This document shows, piece by piece, positions 41,301 to 56,300 of a stretch of DNA of 64,000 nt. Each line of letters begins with the position of its first letter. Within the stretch, counting starts at the first letter, position 1. Under the pieces are notes generated by a model that did not search any database, was not told the origin of the DNA, and saw only the letters and a list, made by a program, of their open reading frames with translations. This DNA comes from Trochalopteron elliotii (Eukaryota > Chordata > Aves > Passeriformes > Leiothrichidae), in NCBI GenBank assembly GCA_024734555.1, contig JANPWX010000215.1, positions 4,651,049 to 4,715,048 on the forward strand. Direction: 5' to 3'. The position numbers and the translations under genes were made by a program.

Positions 41301-44300
41301 TCAAACTGAATTTCTAAAAAACAGGTTCATAGAACCACAGGATCATTTTGATTGGAAAAGATGTTCAAGACCACCAATCTAACTTCCAAGTCCACCACTA
41401 AACCATGTTTCTAAGCACCACATCTACATGTCTTTTAAATACCTCCAGGGATCATGATTCAACCACTTCCCTGGGCATCCTGTCAAGCCAATGCTTCACC
41501 CTTTTGATGAAGAAATATTTCCTAATACCCAATCTAAACCTCATCTGGCACATCTTGAGGCAATTTCCTCCGACCCTGTTGCTAGCTGCCTAGGAGAAGA
41601 GAGCAGTCCTCACCTCACTACAGCCTCCTTTCAGGCAATTGTAGAGTGATAAAGTCCCCCTTGAGCATCCTTTTCTCCAGCCTAAGCAACCTCAGTTCCC
41701 TGGGCCACTCCCCCAAAGACTTGTGCTCCAGACCCTTCCCCAGCTTCGTTGCCTTTCTCTAGACACGCTCCAGCACCTCAATGTCTTTCTTGTAGTGAAA
41801 GTCCCAAAAATTCAACACAGGATTTGAGGTGTGGCCTCACCTGTGCTGAGTACAATCACTGCCCTGGTCCTGCTGGCCACACCATTGCTGATCCAAGCCA
41901 GGATGCCATTGGCCTTCTTGCTCACCTGGACTCACTCCTGGCTTGTGTTCAGGTGCTGTCAATCAGCACCCCCAGGTGCTTTTCTGCCAGGCAGTTTTCC
42001 AGCCACTCTGCTCCCAGCCTGCAGCATTGCCTGTGCCTGGGGTTGACACAAGTGCAGGACCTGGCACTTGGCTTTACTGAATTTCATACAAATGATCTCG
42101 GACCATAAATCCAGCCTTCCTCCCTCTGGAGAGCCTCCCTGCCCTCCAGCAGATAAACACTCCTGCCCAACTTAAGTGCCATCTGCAAACTGACTGAGAG
42201 TGCTCATTTTATACACAAGACAGCCTCCAACTATCACATCATCCTGTTTACAAACAACAGGTTCAGACAGGTGCCTTTCTAGGTTGGCTGCCTCACCAAC
42301 TGTGTCAGGAAGTATCTCCCACGCACTCCAGGAACTTCCTGGACTGTTCCCATCTACTGCATTAAAGGGACTTTAACCACCAACAAAACGGATGGATATT
42401 CTTAGTACTGACATTTAGCAATTCCAAGTACACACTCCTCTGAGTTAGTGTAGTCTTTATAAATAAAACAGATCAGATCAGATAAAGATAAAGATCAGAT
42501 AAATTGACACTTACCCATAAAAAACTGTAGTGCAACATTGTCTACCAGAATATGGTCCAGAGGGACTGTGCAAAGTTTTCCAAAGTTTGCTGCCAGTTTC
42601 ACAGTATCTATTTCCTGTAAGACACAGTTCAGTGTGTTCATAGACTTTTTTTAAGTTAACTTTTAAAACTTCTACTTACCACAAAGCATATAGGTTAAAA
42701 AAAATTACATTACATATAAAAAAGTAGCATCTCAATGACTAGCTATTTTCATGACCACTAGTAAATGAAGGTCTAGATTAGAAGGTCATGTTTTCTTAAT
42801 TATTTGCCTTCAAAACGGGCTGCAGCTATTTTGCTACATAAGCTGGATTTTAATACTGCTATTCATGTAATACTCTACAGGTCAAATTAACCCCAAATAG
42901 CTCATCAACACTGAAAGTAGGAGAAAATTAATTAACAAGAATAAATTTCAGCATTCGATAGGCCCCAGGTCACCACAACTTAAATTCATCTCGGTCACAT
43001 TTTCTTCTGCCTATATGACATTTCTTGCTATTACAGCAATGCCTTCTAGTCCAGCTATAGAACGCCTAATAATTTTAATAGTCAATACATGCAGAATATT
43101 ACATTATCTTGGAACCACATCTAGGCCAAATAAGGAGAGACAAGAAACTAAGTCAAGCCAAACATACCAACTCCAACCCTTAATTATAAAACAAGCAAAA
43201 CGAACAACTAGTCAGTCATTTGCAACCTCACCCTTTTGAAACTAAAAATCATTTTAAAACACTTACTTTTCCTGACTGCAACCTTTGAATTCTTGAATCA
43301 CATACTTTAATAACATATAATAAACTGTTTATTTGATTTTTTATAGTGTTGATATCTGAAAGCAAAAACAAAGACAATTAAGCAATACAGATGACTAAAT
43401 AAAGTCTTGGGTTTTTTTTCTTTTTCAGTTTAAATACCTTGCTAATGAAAGTGAACAAGGAGAAATATTTTTCTCTTCCCTCTTTCAAATTAATGGTTAA
43501 CTGACTACTGCTAATACCTTAAATATTACTGAAATTCAGAACCACCAGTCAGGCAGTTTTGATTTAACAGAAATACACTTAGCTAACTAAGTTCTCTATA
43601 CTTACAAGAAGGAATCAAACACACACCAACCAACAAACACTTATTAAAGTGAAAACTTGAATTTAATCACTTCTTATGCAATTTTTTTTTAATAAAATAC
43701 TTTATATTATGCTGCATCAGAGCTTTTATTTTTAAATTGTTGCAATATTCTACAGAGATCATGCTGGTAAATGCATTTCATATTTTGCAAAACAATGCAG
43801 CACTTACCATCTCCTGCTGTATCTAGAGATCGAAGATATTGCAGTTCTTCACTTGCTTTATCTTTCACTGCTTCCAACTCTCCTATATTATCACTTAATT
43901 TAATAATATTCATAAAGGCCTCATAGTTACAGTTGGAATCACGAATCTGAAACACAAAGTTTTACAGTGTAAGCAATGCAAAACAGCTCTAAGTACAAGA
44001 TGTGATTTTACTTCAAGTGAATTAGTTTGATACAGCACTGCAAAGTGGCATTTTGAAAATTTTTTTGACATTTCTAAATCTTCCTTTCAGTACTGAAATT
44101 TTACATGGACCAAGTCAGAAAAAGCATGCATAGTCAAAACCTATTTCACATGATCACTTTCTGTTTTCAAGACATACAACACAGACACATGGAAAGTCCA
44201 TCAACCTCCTTAATGAAGATCCCCAAAATCCAATCCACCTTCTTCTGCTATTATCTCCTTAGCTAAGTAGGCAGAAAATGGTGAGATCACTGAAAAGGTT

Positions 44301-47300
44301 CAACTTTACCAAGATCTCCGGAAAATATACATGCTCCCAGAATAATGGCTTCTTAGGATACAGAATTACAAAAACAATTAAAACATTCTACAATGTAATC
44401 ATTACCTACTGAGGGGAGAAAAAAAGTAAATTACTCCTCTCTGGAACCCTAATTCAGGTACCCCGGCAAGTACTATTAAGCTATTTAAATGCAAACTATT
44501 TTACCAGTATTGGCATGGAGTGAACCTGCTCTGGGAACTCAAAGAAATTTGTGCAAGTGAAGGAAGCCTGCTGTGCTGCCAAGATCACTGGAAACTGTGC
44601 TGTAAATGCAGCATGGAGATCAGGGAAAGGTTGGCAGCTTTACAACACATGCACACAGGTGCTTAGAGGTGAGTTCTAATGTTGTCTTTAGCATCTGAAG
44701 CTACACCCACATCTCTTAGAAATGCTCACTTTGATATGAAAATGTAATACTTGGTCTGTACGAAGAAGTGCATTGACATGAGCTGCACTAAGCAGAAAGA
44801 ATGAAGACTGGATACCATTGACCAAAGTTAGTGGAAAAATCTCCTTAGAAATCTGCTTTTAAAAGTAATAATACAGGCAAAACTTGAACTTAAAACACTT
44901 TTGAAATTTGTGAATTTCACAGTGAAGACAGAAGTTTGAATTAACTTCTAATTTTATATTGAAGCTTTGTATTTTATTGCAACTGAATTAGTATTGGACT
45001 GTGGTATGCCTACAAATCTGGAATTAAACTTTTCTTTTTCAGAAACTGATCTTTTCATTCAAGTCTGACTTTATGTCAAAGGTTCCAAAAGGAGGCAGGA
45101 TTTATTTCAGCCATCTCTACTTCTGACCTTAACTTCTGCAACAATCTCCATTTCATATGACTTGTATTAAATTTTTTTCCTTATCTTTTACCCAGCACAT
45201 TTGCTTCATCATTTCAAAAAGCAATTTTGAAAATCAGTTATTTGGGACATCACTATCATAACAGAAAGCTTTATAAAAAATTCAGAATCTTAGCTCTGGA
45301 TGCAGCCAGGGGAAGTGCTCAGTAAATAAAGAACAAGGCCAAGTTACAAATAAAGAACACACATAGGAGGAAAGGGGAATTGAAAATCGAAAATTCTGGT
45401 CCAAATGAGCAATATTTTTTCTTATTAAAGCTAGGTTCCTGTAGAATGCCTGCAAACTTTTACGTGAATTGAAGGAGGCTGGAGTGAAGGAAACATCATA
45501 CACACACACTTGAAGTGACTCCATTATTCCATACATAACAACAACTTTGAAATGCAAGGGTGTTTTCAGCATAGAATTTGAGTATACATTGTAAGACTAA
45601 AATATATTAATAAAAAGAGAGAAGTTGTGGGGAAAAAATTAAATTTGATTCATGAATTATAAAGGATAATAATGTATAAGAGTAAGTTTTAACTTGCTTT
45701 GCTAAGAATCTGTAATGTTAATTAAAGAACAAATATTCTATTTAAGTTAGCTTTACTACATAATACTACTTTAAAAAGTTTGGGGGCTTTTCTTGCAGGT
45801 GCATTAGAAAGTTATCAAAGTAATAAAATAGTTTCTGCCCATTCAGTTGAATTATTTAGAGTTAACACAAACAGTCCTAAAACAATTTCCCTGAAATTCC
45901 TTAGCAGAAAATAAATGTTTCTTAGTTTTCATTCTTGAGGCCTCTCAAGCTTGAAAGGCCAAACTGTAAACACAGGCAGGGGAAAACATCTCCACGGTTA
46001 CTGCCATACTCCCCAAACAGCCAAGCAGAACAGTCAGAGGAGTGAACTTTACATTTTCTGATACATTTGTCCTCAGCCAGGCAACTTCTGCTGAACAATC
46101 CAAATGAAGAGTGAAGATATATAGACTCTGTGTACGTGTGTATAAAATTTAATACAGCAGCCCCAAGTTCACTATCTCTGTCAAGATATATCCATTGGTA
46201 ACATTTATACCAGACACCTATCTATCGTGATTAGAGGGAACACAAGTAAAGCCTTATATGAAAATGTTCTGGAAATACAAATAATTTTAAGCATTTTAAA
46301 TCTTACCATCCATATGACATACTGATTAATATAATCAGGATCACTGAGCTGGTTTATTAATGGAAGAAGAATTCCTCGGGAGAGGATTTCCTAAAAAACA
46401 AAGGATAATAGACCATTTTATAAATTTACTCATAAAGCTAGTATAACTGTAACAATTTAAACATCACTGTGTAGAGCTTAAAACACAAAAGTGTAATTAC
46501 AGAAAACATTTAATAGGCACTACCACATTCTCTGCCAATTAAAACTACAAATGCAATTTGTAATTGCAAGAAATAAGAAAAACCTTCTCAAGAAAAAACA
46601 ACCTTGAGAAAAACAACATCCACTTTCTCATGTTTTTGTCATGATAGAGCTAAAAGAACCTTCAAAAACATTTCAGAAAAACTGTTCACTGCTATAAAAT
46701 ACTTTTCAAGACTCTACTGCTTTTAAAATACCCTAATATTAAATTAGATCAATTTTAGAAGATAAGACAAGCAGTTTAGATCTAATTTTTTTTTTATGAC
46801 ATTAAACCAAAGAATTGGGATGGCTTTTAGAGTCTGTACTTACCCTGACAAAGTATCGCATGATCTTGTTCTGGAAGTCTCCAGGAGGTAGCAATATATA
46901 CAGTAAAACCTCACACAGATCCCTTAGGAATCCTAGAGAAGGAAAACAAAAACCCCTCAGTAGAATTTCCTATTATGTTACTTCCCATCTTACCTGATAT
47001 CACCAAATCCCATAGACAAATCCTTAATTCTGAGTTCAAACACACAATCATATATCTCTTATATTCCAAGCATTACAGTAACACCTTTCAGATGGAATAT
47101 AAGCAGCACTGACAAAAAAGATCTACCTCAAACCCAAGACAACAAAAGCCAAATTTCAAGATTAAAAAAAAAACCCAACAACATAACTCTAATTAATTTT
47201 CCTTAGTTAACATATACAGCTTTTCTTCCCCTCCTTCAACACTTTGCCTTAAAATATAGTGTTTTTTGAAGGAAAACTACAGAATAGTGATGAGAAAGGC

Positions 47301-50300
47301 ACATCTAACAAAAAGCAGTAAGAATCTGCAAAACCATCCCTTCCCTCCCAGGAAAAAATATTTTCATCTTAAAATTCTTCCAACGAAAGGAGGAAGACTT
47401 ATATACGCACATGCTTTGTTTTAGTTATAGCATTAATATGTACAAACCAGAGGAAATATACGCATATGGTATATAGCCACACTTTTAAAGTCATATGCTA
47501 AGATTTTAATGCATTTCATATAGTGAACACAATTGTTAGCATTTTAATTTAGTCTCCCATACTAAAATATTTACTCAGAAGATAATATTGAGAAACCTTC
47601 TTCATCTTTGGGAGAAGTGCAGACTAGATCACGACAGACTTCTTTTTCCATTTCAACTTCAACCTCAAAGAATGTATCTACAAGTTCCTCAGCTTGATCT
47701 ATGCAAAAGAAAATTTAAAAAAAGCATGTTTTTGTCAAGACTAGAAACTTGAGAGTGAAGGTCAATTATAAAATAAAGCTAACTATATTTCACACACATA
47801 AGATACCAGCCTACTCAGACTCAAATAAAAAATACTTCACATTACCTTTCATCTGATCACCTTTCTCTGCTATCCTTTGCTGAGCTTTTCTGAAAACTCG
47901 AAGATGAGTGCCAAAGTCATCAACAAGTCTTGTAGTGAAATAAGGCTGCCAGTCTGTTTCCTTTGACCTATTAGTAAAGGAGATCCACGGAAATTAATTA
48001 TTTTATTGTGAACACGAAGAACAATAATAAATACCTACTTCTCCTTCCTTCCACACTGATAGTGAACCACACTGATAGTAAACATGGAAAAGCAAAGAAA
48101 TAAATCAGTCTCCTAATTGCCTATCCAGTGAAAAAATAAATACTGTAAAATACCACTCTTGCACCACATTAATATTTATGTTTGATTTAGCTGAAAGTCA
48201 ACACTTGCATGTAGAACAGTGTTCTGATTTGTGACATTGTCAAGTATCTGTGAGAAGTCCTGATACAAACAGTTCACAACACAAAACTAAATTACTCTCT
48301 GAGTCTTCTTCAGCCATACTTTCTACCATTTTGGAAGGCATCTAATAAAAACAATTTTCTTCTCAATTTGCAGAATATGCACCAGTGAGAAAACACACAG
48401 TTCACTTGAAAATAAATGCAATCTAATGTTACCAACAAGTGATTCCACAGCTTATATGAGGCATTTAGCATACTCTTCCAACAACACATACAGGTTTAGA
48501 TCAGAAAATAGTCACTGTTAAATTTACATAAAACTACTTCCTTAATGGTGTGAAAAAGGTAGAGGTATTTTTGTGATATCTGTGCCTTACTAGGCAACCC
48601 AAAAATGTGACTGTGCATAATAGGTTTAATGAACCTTGATGCTAGTAATAGCTCTTACCCTGCACTAAATATTTTATTGCCTGAACTCTCTCACTTTTTC
48701 ATAGAAGGAATCCTGCTACAACACTTCGTTTTTTAGTGTTTATTCCCTTATCTGCTCTTTCTTTTCTCAAGGAGACAGAGAAAGAGACAAGGAACTCTGG
48801 AAGAAAGGAAAGGCTACTGCAAAATGCAGACATGTAAATAAGAATAGAGCTGTCCCAAAGGGCCATTGATCAAACAGTCCAGATCCCCCATCCGCACAGG
48901 ACGGAACCGCACAAAACCTCTGGGTGGCAGCCTTACACCAGGCTCCCAAAGCTCCAGCTCTCAGGGAATAAAAAAATCCCACTGTACTCATTCTTCTGGG
49001 GAGAAGACAGGCTGTATGAAACTAGAGGTGATGGTACTAACCTAAACTGCTTCAGCTATATCCAACTACAGGCATTATAAATACACTACATCATTTTTTC
49101 TGCAGAAGAACTGCTGCAGGCCTGTGAAATTGATTTGCTTTCTACAGCAGAACATAACAGTGCCTATTTTTGAAGAGCTATAGTACTGTAGGAAAGAAAA
49201 ATAAACTTGCAAGGATTTGACCTACTTTGACACAAACTCAGTGCTCGACACTGTCCAATGAAGTAACTCTGCCAAACAGACAGAAACACTGAAGCTGGGT
49301 AGCCAGGTCCATTTCATGCAATCCCAAGTTTGCTTGCTGTAATAGTTTATTTAGCATAGTTTTCACCATTTTGATACTGTTTCCCAGGATTTTCAATATT
49401 TTACTATATTCAATTAAACATTATTATATATTATTATATTTATAATTTTATATTATAATTAATTCTTCCTAGTAGTAAACCCAGCTTGTAGGAATGCATT
49501 TCCTACACCCAGCAGGTGTTTCCAAATAGGGAGAGTTTCAGTTTACCTTTAGACATTTTAGGAAGTTTAACTAAAAAATTCTGTGTTTTTCTCTTATGTG
49601 ATTGGCTCAGCATCAGCAGAAGGGCATGGATTGGGCTCTGAGAGTGTAAGTCAAAGCCTGTTGGTGATCCTATTGGCAGCAAGATTGTCCCTCCTAGAAG
49701 GCTCAGTATTTAGGAAGGAGCACTAAGGAAGTAAAAGGGCTTTTTGGAGTGTTTTAGCAGGGTGTCTGAGGTTTTCTCAGACACCTGTGCTCAGCTTATC
49801 ATTTGTTTTCTGTAACGTTTTTTATTTTGTTATTTTTACTTACTAAAGCTTTTGCTTTACAAGACACCTCTGAAGAGCAGTCTCGCTCAATTACTTTTAG
49901 CCACTTCTCTGCAAAGGCTGAACCCTCAGAGACTGATACACTTGCACATGGCTTATTAGAGTCTGGCCATGCACTACCCTGTATCACCAGCTCTCCATCT
50001 TTGACCCTCACTGTCAGAAAAGCACATTAACCTACATTTTTAAGTCAACAGAGGATGGGGATAACACCTTAAAATTGCTAAGAAGTTACTTATATTTAAG
50101 TGACTCACAACCTCTTTTGCAGAGAAAGCAAGTAACAATAAGCACAGTGGGATGAATACCTGAAATAAAAACTTAATAAACAAGTATATGGATATAAAGG
50201 CACGTGGGTACCTGGGCTGAGAAATCAGCCATACTGAAGAAGTGAATTTCCCAGACAAGTTGCTTAATCAAGAAGCAGGAAGTCAGGGAACAGCAGTAGA

Positions 50301-53300
50301 AACAAGGGGTAATTAACAAACTATCCATTTGTCCTCAATCAATACTGTTTTAAAAAAATGTTTGCATATGTGGCATTCTATATCATTCCTCAGATTACTA
50401 TTCTTTCTAAAATATCCATTGTTCTTACATATGGAAGAGCCAAACCACTTCTAAAAATCATCTGAGGTGATATGCACATTGAATTTAGATTTTTGGACTG
50501 AATTCAGACTTACCTTGGGAGTGGCCCTATTCTCTACATGAAAAAGACCTGAATACAAAGAGATAATGGTTCACAAGCTTAAGGCTTAAGTTGTAAAAAA
50601 GGAAAAAAAAGAGGTAGTTCAGTGATTTTAGACATTAATCTAAATTTTTAAATGGCCATTTTGCAAAAGATCATGACTTCAAACACTATCACCTCCATTA
50701 TTTCCCTAGGGAATCAGCAAAAGATTGTATTTCTGATATTATAATCTTAATATTTTATTTGTTCTTTCTGCAAAATGCACTGAACTATGCTAGTAGATTA
50801 ACTTAATGACTTATCTACTACCACATAACCCACAATATATTGATGTGAATAAAAACAAATCTTACCTGGCAGAAAACTGAACAAGTGCATACTGAAGAGC
50901 CTGTCTAATTTCCAGAAGAAAGGATTCATCATCACTTAGTGTGTAATACCAATACTGCACATAGTCTCTCAGGGAAAACTGGATTACCTGAAATTGGAAA
51001 AAAAAAAATATTCAACAGGTTTTTCTGCCTGATAACACAACAGCAGTTATCCTAAAAGGTTACCAGAGTGAACAATACACCTCTGCCATTATGAAACTGG
51101 GAGTGAAACAATAAAATTCACAGACTGAAACCACTTTTTCAGACTGGTTTGCACACATCGTTTTTATCACCACTACACTGAGAAAATAAAATACACTAAA
51201 AACATATTCAAATATTGCCCAATATCCTGGTCCATCTCCCATGATTTTTTCATTTATCACTTTCATATCTGGTAAAATTTTGAAATTCTATTTGTCACTC
51301 AACTACTTCTGTACTACACAGTCAATACTTGCAAAAAAATAGAAGTAGGTTAAATAGTCGTGGTTAGAACTCACCTGTTGCAAAGGCTCATCAATTATGT
51401 TTGCACCTGTCAGTCTTCTGTCAATCTTAATAGGTCTGGCTTCACGTTTCATTTCTTCTATGCACTTGGAAGAGATTGGGAAATGTAACTTTGCAGGGTT
51501 TAATTAAAATTAAAAATTAAAAACCAGCTCTACTGCTTATGATATATATGCATATTTCCAGTAATGACTTTATATATTTTCTATATTATTTTAATTTATA
51601 GAGAAGATACAATCATAGAATCTGAATTATTTGGGTTGGAAGGTCTAGTTCAACACCCCTGCAATGAGCAGGGACAGCTGAACTACATCAGGTTACCCAG
51701 AACCCTGTTCAACTTGACCTGGAATGCTTCCAGGGATGCAGCATTCACCACCTCTCTGGGTAACAATATTTTTTATATTTTTATCTATATAGTACATAAT
51801 GATGAGGAACTCCTGAAAATCTACTTCTTGCTTACTATGAAGGAGCAAGTGTTTGCTACATTACTAAATCAGAAGGAAATAAAACTCAAATAATTGAAAA
51901 AGGAGGGAAGGGGGAGACACAAGAACAGCACAAGATAGTTTCTGTGAAAGACTCCAGTTCCCCTCTTGTTTGTGAACTTGACTGTGCTATCTCAGGCAGA
52001 TAATTTTCAGCTGAGTTTTTGGTTTCTTTATCCACCTCAGTTTATTCTATACGCCAGAAGAGAAATTACTTTTTTGTACCATTGCTACTCAACAGATGAG
52101 CCTTTGGAAAGTAATTGATGAGGAGGAAAAGAAATTATAGAAGGATTTGCAACTCAAAGCAGTTAACTCCAAGAATGACCTCATCAGAGCTGACTTTTGG
52201 CAAGTGATGCACTAAAAAAGAATTCCCTCTATCAGTGCTTCTCTCAAGTGGACTAATGCAGTGCCTTTCTATAAAATTTCGATGAAATAAGCAATAAACT
52301 CCTCTATTTTCACAGAAATAACAACCCAACAACTTACACTATTGTTCAAATAAACCAGTAATTTATTTGATCTATAGAAAAAGTTATGACTATATTGGGA
52401 AAAAAAAGAACTGTCAAAACCACAAATGAAGGAATTATAAACCATATATCCAAGGTTTTCATTCTATGTGACTTGCCCTAAGTATCTCTCATTCAAATCA
52501 GCAGTGAAATACCTGAGGCCAGAAAAAAACCCACATCCTCCTATTTAAGCAACTCTGTATCACAGAACAGAAATATTTTGTTGCAAAATTCTGAATATTT
52601 TTTAACTTTCAAGACAAGGGAACCTTCAAAGCTATTTTAATACAAGTAAGACTGGGTCACATTCAAACAATTAGTATAGTCCACCTACGGACTAATGAAT
52701 TTGCAAAGTATTTTTGTGTTGATTGTGTCAAAAACACCAAAATGATACAGAACTGCATAATTAAATATTAAATATTTTACTAAGCACAGCATAGTACAAA
52801 TTACCAGACATACCTGTCAAAATAATTTTTAAGGACTGCATGCATAAAACCACATTTGGAAAACAGAAGAAAATACAGCATTAAAAAAAGCAGCAGGCAC
52901 AAGAAAGAGAGGGATACAGGGAATATGCAAGATAACTTGCTAAAAATTTGAATGTTCATATGCTCATGAGATCCAGGTCTTGACCTGGATTTCAGGAATT
53001 CATCTTGTCCAATCTTCTGCTTAAAGCAGAGTGAACTACAAGGTCAGACCATTTTTTCATATTTTTTATCTCCAGTGAAATCTTTATGTGCCTGCAGTAT
53101 AATTTAATTTGCTTTTGACATGCAAAGATATTTCTGAACACATCTAAAATTCAGAGTATATGCTTTTATTCCATTATAGGTACAACATCTGACTGTAGTC
53201 TCATTTGGAAAGCATTGTTGGTTTTATTTCTGCCTTCCAGACACTGACAGACAAGATGGGCTTAAAGGAAGGACCCAACTCACATGACAACTGCCCCACT

Positions 53301-56300
53301 TGACTGCCACTTCATTCACAGTTAGTCTGATGTCCTCAACCAGTATTAAATCACTGGTTAGGAAAAATGGATATCACTTGTTATTACATTTGACACCTCC
53401 TTGCTTCATTTTAAGCAAGGAGGGAGAACTTGGGAGGAATGCAAGACACAGACTCTACAAAGTGAGGCACAGCACAAACAACTCCAGGCTCCACAAGCAT
53501 CTAACTGCAATGACTGAGTTATTTCACACTTTTGTTTCACTGCACTAATGGGTATTTTTGAGGTCCTCTTTTGAAACTGTTAGGTAACTGTCAAATATGA
53601 AATACGCCTCATTTAGCCTGTGCTACTGTTTCCTCAATTGCACTCACAGGGTTTCATGAGTGGACAAGACACAGGGTAATTCACACAACTGCCTCAAATC
53701 TGTGACATAAGGTATGACACAGTGACTTAAAGAGACTCAGAGACTATTCAGGGATCCAACATGCAACTATGCAACTTACATGCTTGTAAGTTGCTGTCAC
53801 TGTTTTCTTACTGTACTTTGGCAACATTATACCCAGTCTACGGAAACTCTTTGTCTTTTGGGTGAAGCTTAGAGACATCAACTTTGGTTGGGACTCATCT
53901 CTACTTGCACTGCTACTGAAAAGCTCACCTACATTTGTTAATGCTACTTTAATGTAGTGGCAATAGAGAAAACATTACTGTAGGAGACAAAAAGATTTTA
54001 TTTGGTGAACAGCTTCAAATGGCATTTCATAAGTCAGCTAAAAACAAATACCTTCCTATTACAAAACTTAAATCCAGAGCTTAGTCAAGACAGGTCAATT
54101 GAGGAAAGTGCTGTGTCAATAGTCCACACTCAAATCAGATGTCAAACTACAGAATTTGCAAAGACTACACAAAAAACTCGGCAAGATTTTATTCTTTTGT
54201 AAAGCAACCAGAGCATACCTACATACTGAACCCAAAAAAGTAACATTAACATTTTAAAAAGTTTCAGCATGTAGAGGAAATTTAAAAAACAGAAAAACTT
54301 CTCTAAATCTGCTCTCAAAACACAGGACATTAACTAACACTCCATAACCTGTATAACAGAAGAACTGAAGTCTATATGGTACCAAGAATTTTAGCCATCC
54401 AAAATGAGCTTTCATTAACAGAACAGAAAAACTAGCTGACTGCTAACTTCTCCTCTTTCAGCCTTAACCTTCGTACTTTTCATCTGGAGCAGTGACCTTA
54501 CTTTACAGTTTAGGGTATACTTTCAGGTTTATTTTAAAATATTCAAAGACTTAAGTGAAAAGGCCACTTACCAAATGAGCTATGAACCAGTCACAGAAAA
54601 AGTTCTGTGACTAGAAAACATACTGCTGAACCACAAGGTAAATTTCTATGTGCTAGATAATGCTGAACACTCACTCCCTTTGATAGTATGAACATGAAGA
54701 AGTGAAAGAAGCTAAGAATGAACAGGATGCTTCAGTCAGAATAGCTGTGAGATTAGATTTAACATAATTAGCAATCTTTGGGTTGAAATGTTTACTCTAT
54801 TCTGATGAGTGCAAATGGATTAAGCCAAGATACATCTAAACTTCTGAGCTAACAAGATGCACTGGTTCATAAACTAGGAACTCCTAGAAATTCTACCTCT
54901 TGGCTATTAACATTTTTTTCTGTACTGAACAGATGCAGATTTATCCAGTTAGGAGCCCTGAACTTAGGTCCATCAACCAAAATGATGTGTCTGTTGGGCA
55001 TTCAGAAAAGAAAAGAGCTGAAAAGTGGATTCCATTGCTGCTCTGTATTCATCTGTGCCTTTCCAGTATTTTTGCTTGGTCTTGAAGAAAGCCAAAGGTA
55101 ACCTCTCCATCCTTGAAATACTGCAAATCTAGACTTTGTAACCTTTTTAGGCAGGCAACTTTCTGACCACTATCAAAAGTGGAGAAACTACAGACCCAGT
55201 GATGGAAGACATGCAAACAGTCGTGACAATGTTGCACAAAAAAGCAAGGAAGAGCTACCCCCCCAAAACAAACCAAGACACACAAGTAGTCTAGTAAGGA
55301 ATGGTTTAGTAATTTCCTCACAGATGATATTAGCCCGTCATACCATACTAATTTCTCACAATGAAGAAACAATACTTTAATCAAACTTTAATGAAACCTA
55401 TTAAAAAACTTGTACTTCACACAGGAAAAATATTGCATTTCATTAACACATTGCAGCTGACTCAAAAGATAAAAGCAGGTTTTTTACCTTGAGAAATGGG
55501 TACAATTCTTACACTAAAACTGATTATTTCTAACAAGCTATAAAATCTGATCTAGAAGTTAAGACCAGAAAACTTTCCTTACCTTAGGGATCCCAACTGA
55601 CGTACAGGGGAGAAATGAATGTTCACACTGCTCAAGGTATTTTTCTGAATTGCTTTTTCCAAATAAAAGAGTAACCACAAAACCCCTAAAATGAAAAAAG
55701 AAAGACAACAGCCACATTTTCTCACCTCTAGAAAACATTTAACAGCAAGTTATAAAATGACAATACATGACAGTCCTCATTGTTTACTCTTGTGCTTTTT
55801 CACATTGTAACATGCTGCTCAAAATGTAAGTATGAAGTTTCCCAGTCTTGCATTCTCTGCCTTGATATATTCTTACCACACAGAAGATCTATATAGCATT
55901 GTCTATGCTACAGTGTGCCTGCTGTGATGGCACAGTGCCTGTGCTCACAAATACTAGCACTTGGGAAGAGGGGTACATACAGAAGTTGTTTTGGCTACAT
56001 TTCTATGAAGAGTCTCCAACACTAAGAAATAAACTCTGTAGGCTGCTCCACTGTAGTGTAAGCCACAAAATCACAGTCCAGGAATAAACTGATGCAGCAA
56101 GCATAACTAACCACTGCATATGTTTAGACATTGTGCTTACCCTTGCTAGAACAGCAAGAATGTATTTATAGTTTATGATGCCAGGGCACAAAAACATGTG
56201 AACATCAAGCTGGCTTTACTAAGAAATAGGTGAAAACCTAGTGTCTGTCCCAATTCTAGCGTAAGCAGAGCATATAGCCTTTGAAATACCAAGCAAAGAA

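Noticed and set aside
41749..42108. Plus-strand open frames of 119 and 71 codons
   Set aside because: They are antisense to a CR1 element and are not host genes.
48860..48970. GC-richer patch considered as a hidden exon or regulatory island
   Set aside because: No splice-flanked frame joins SNX13 phases, and there are too few CpGs for an island.
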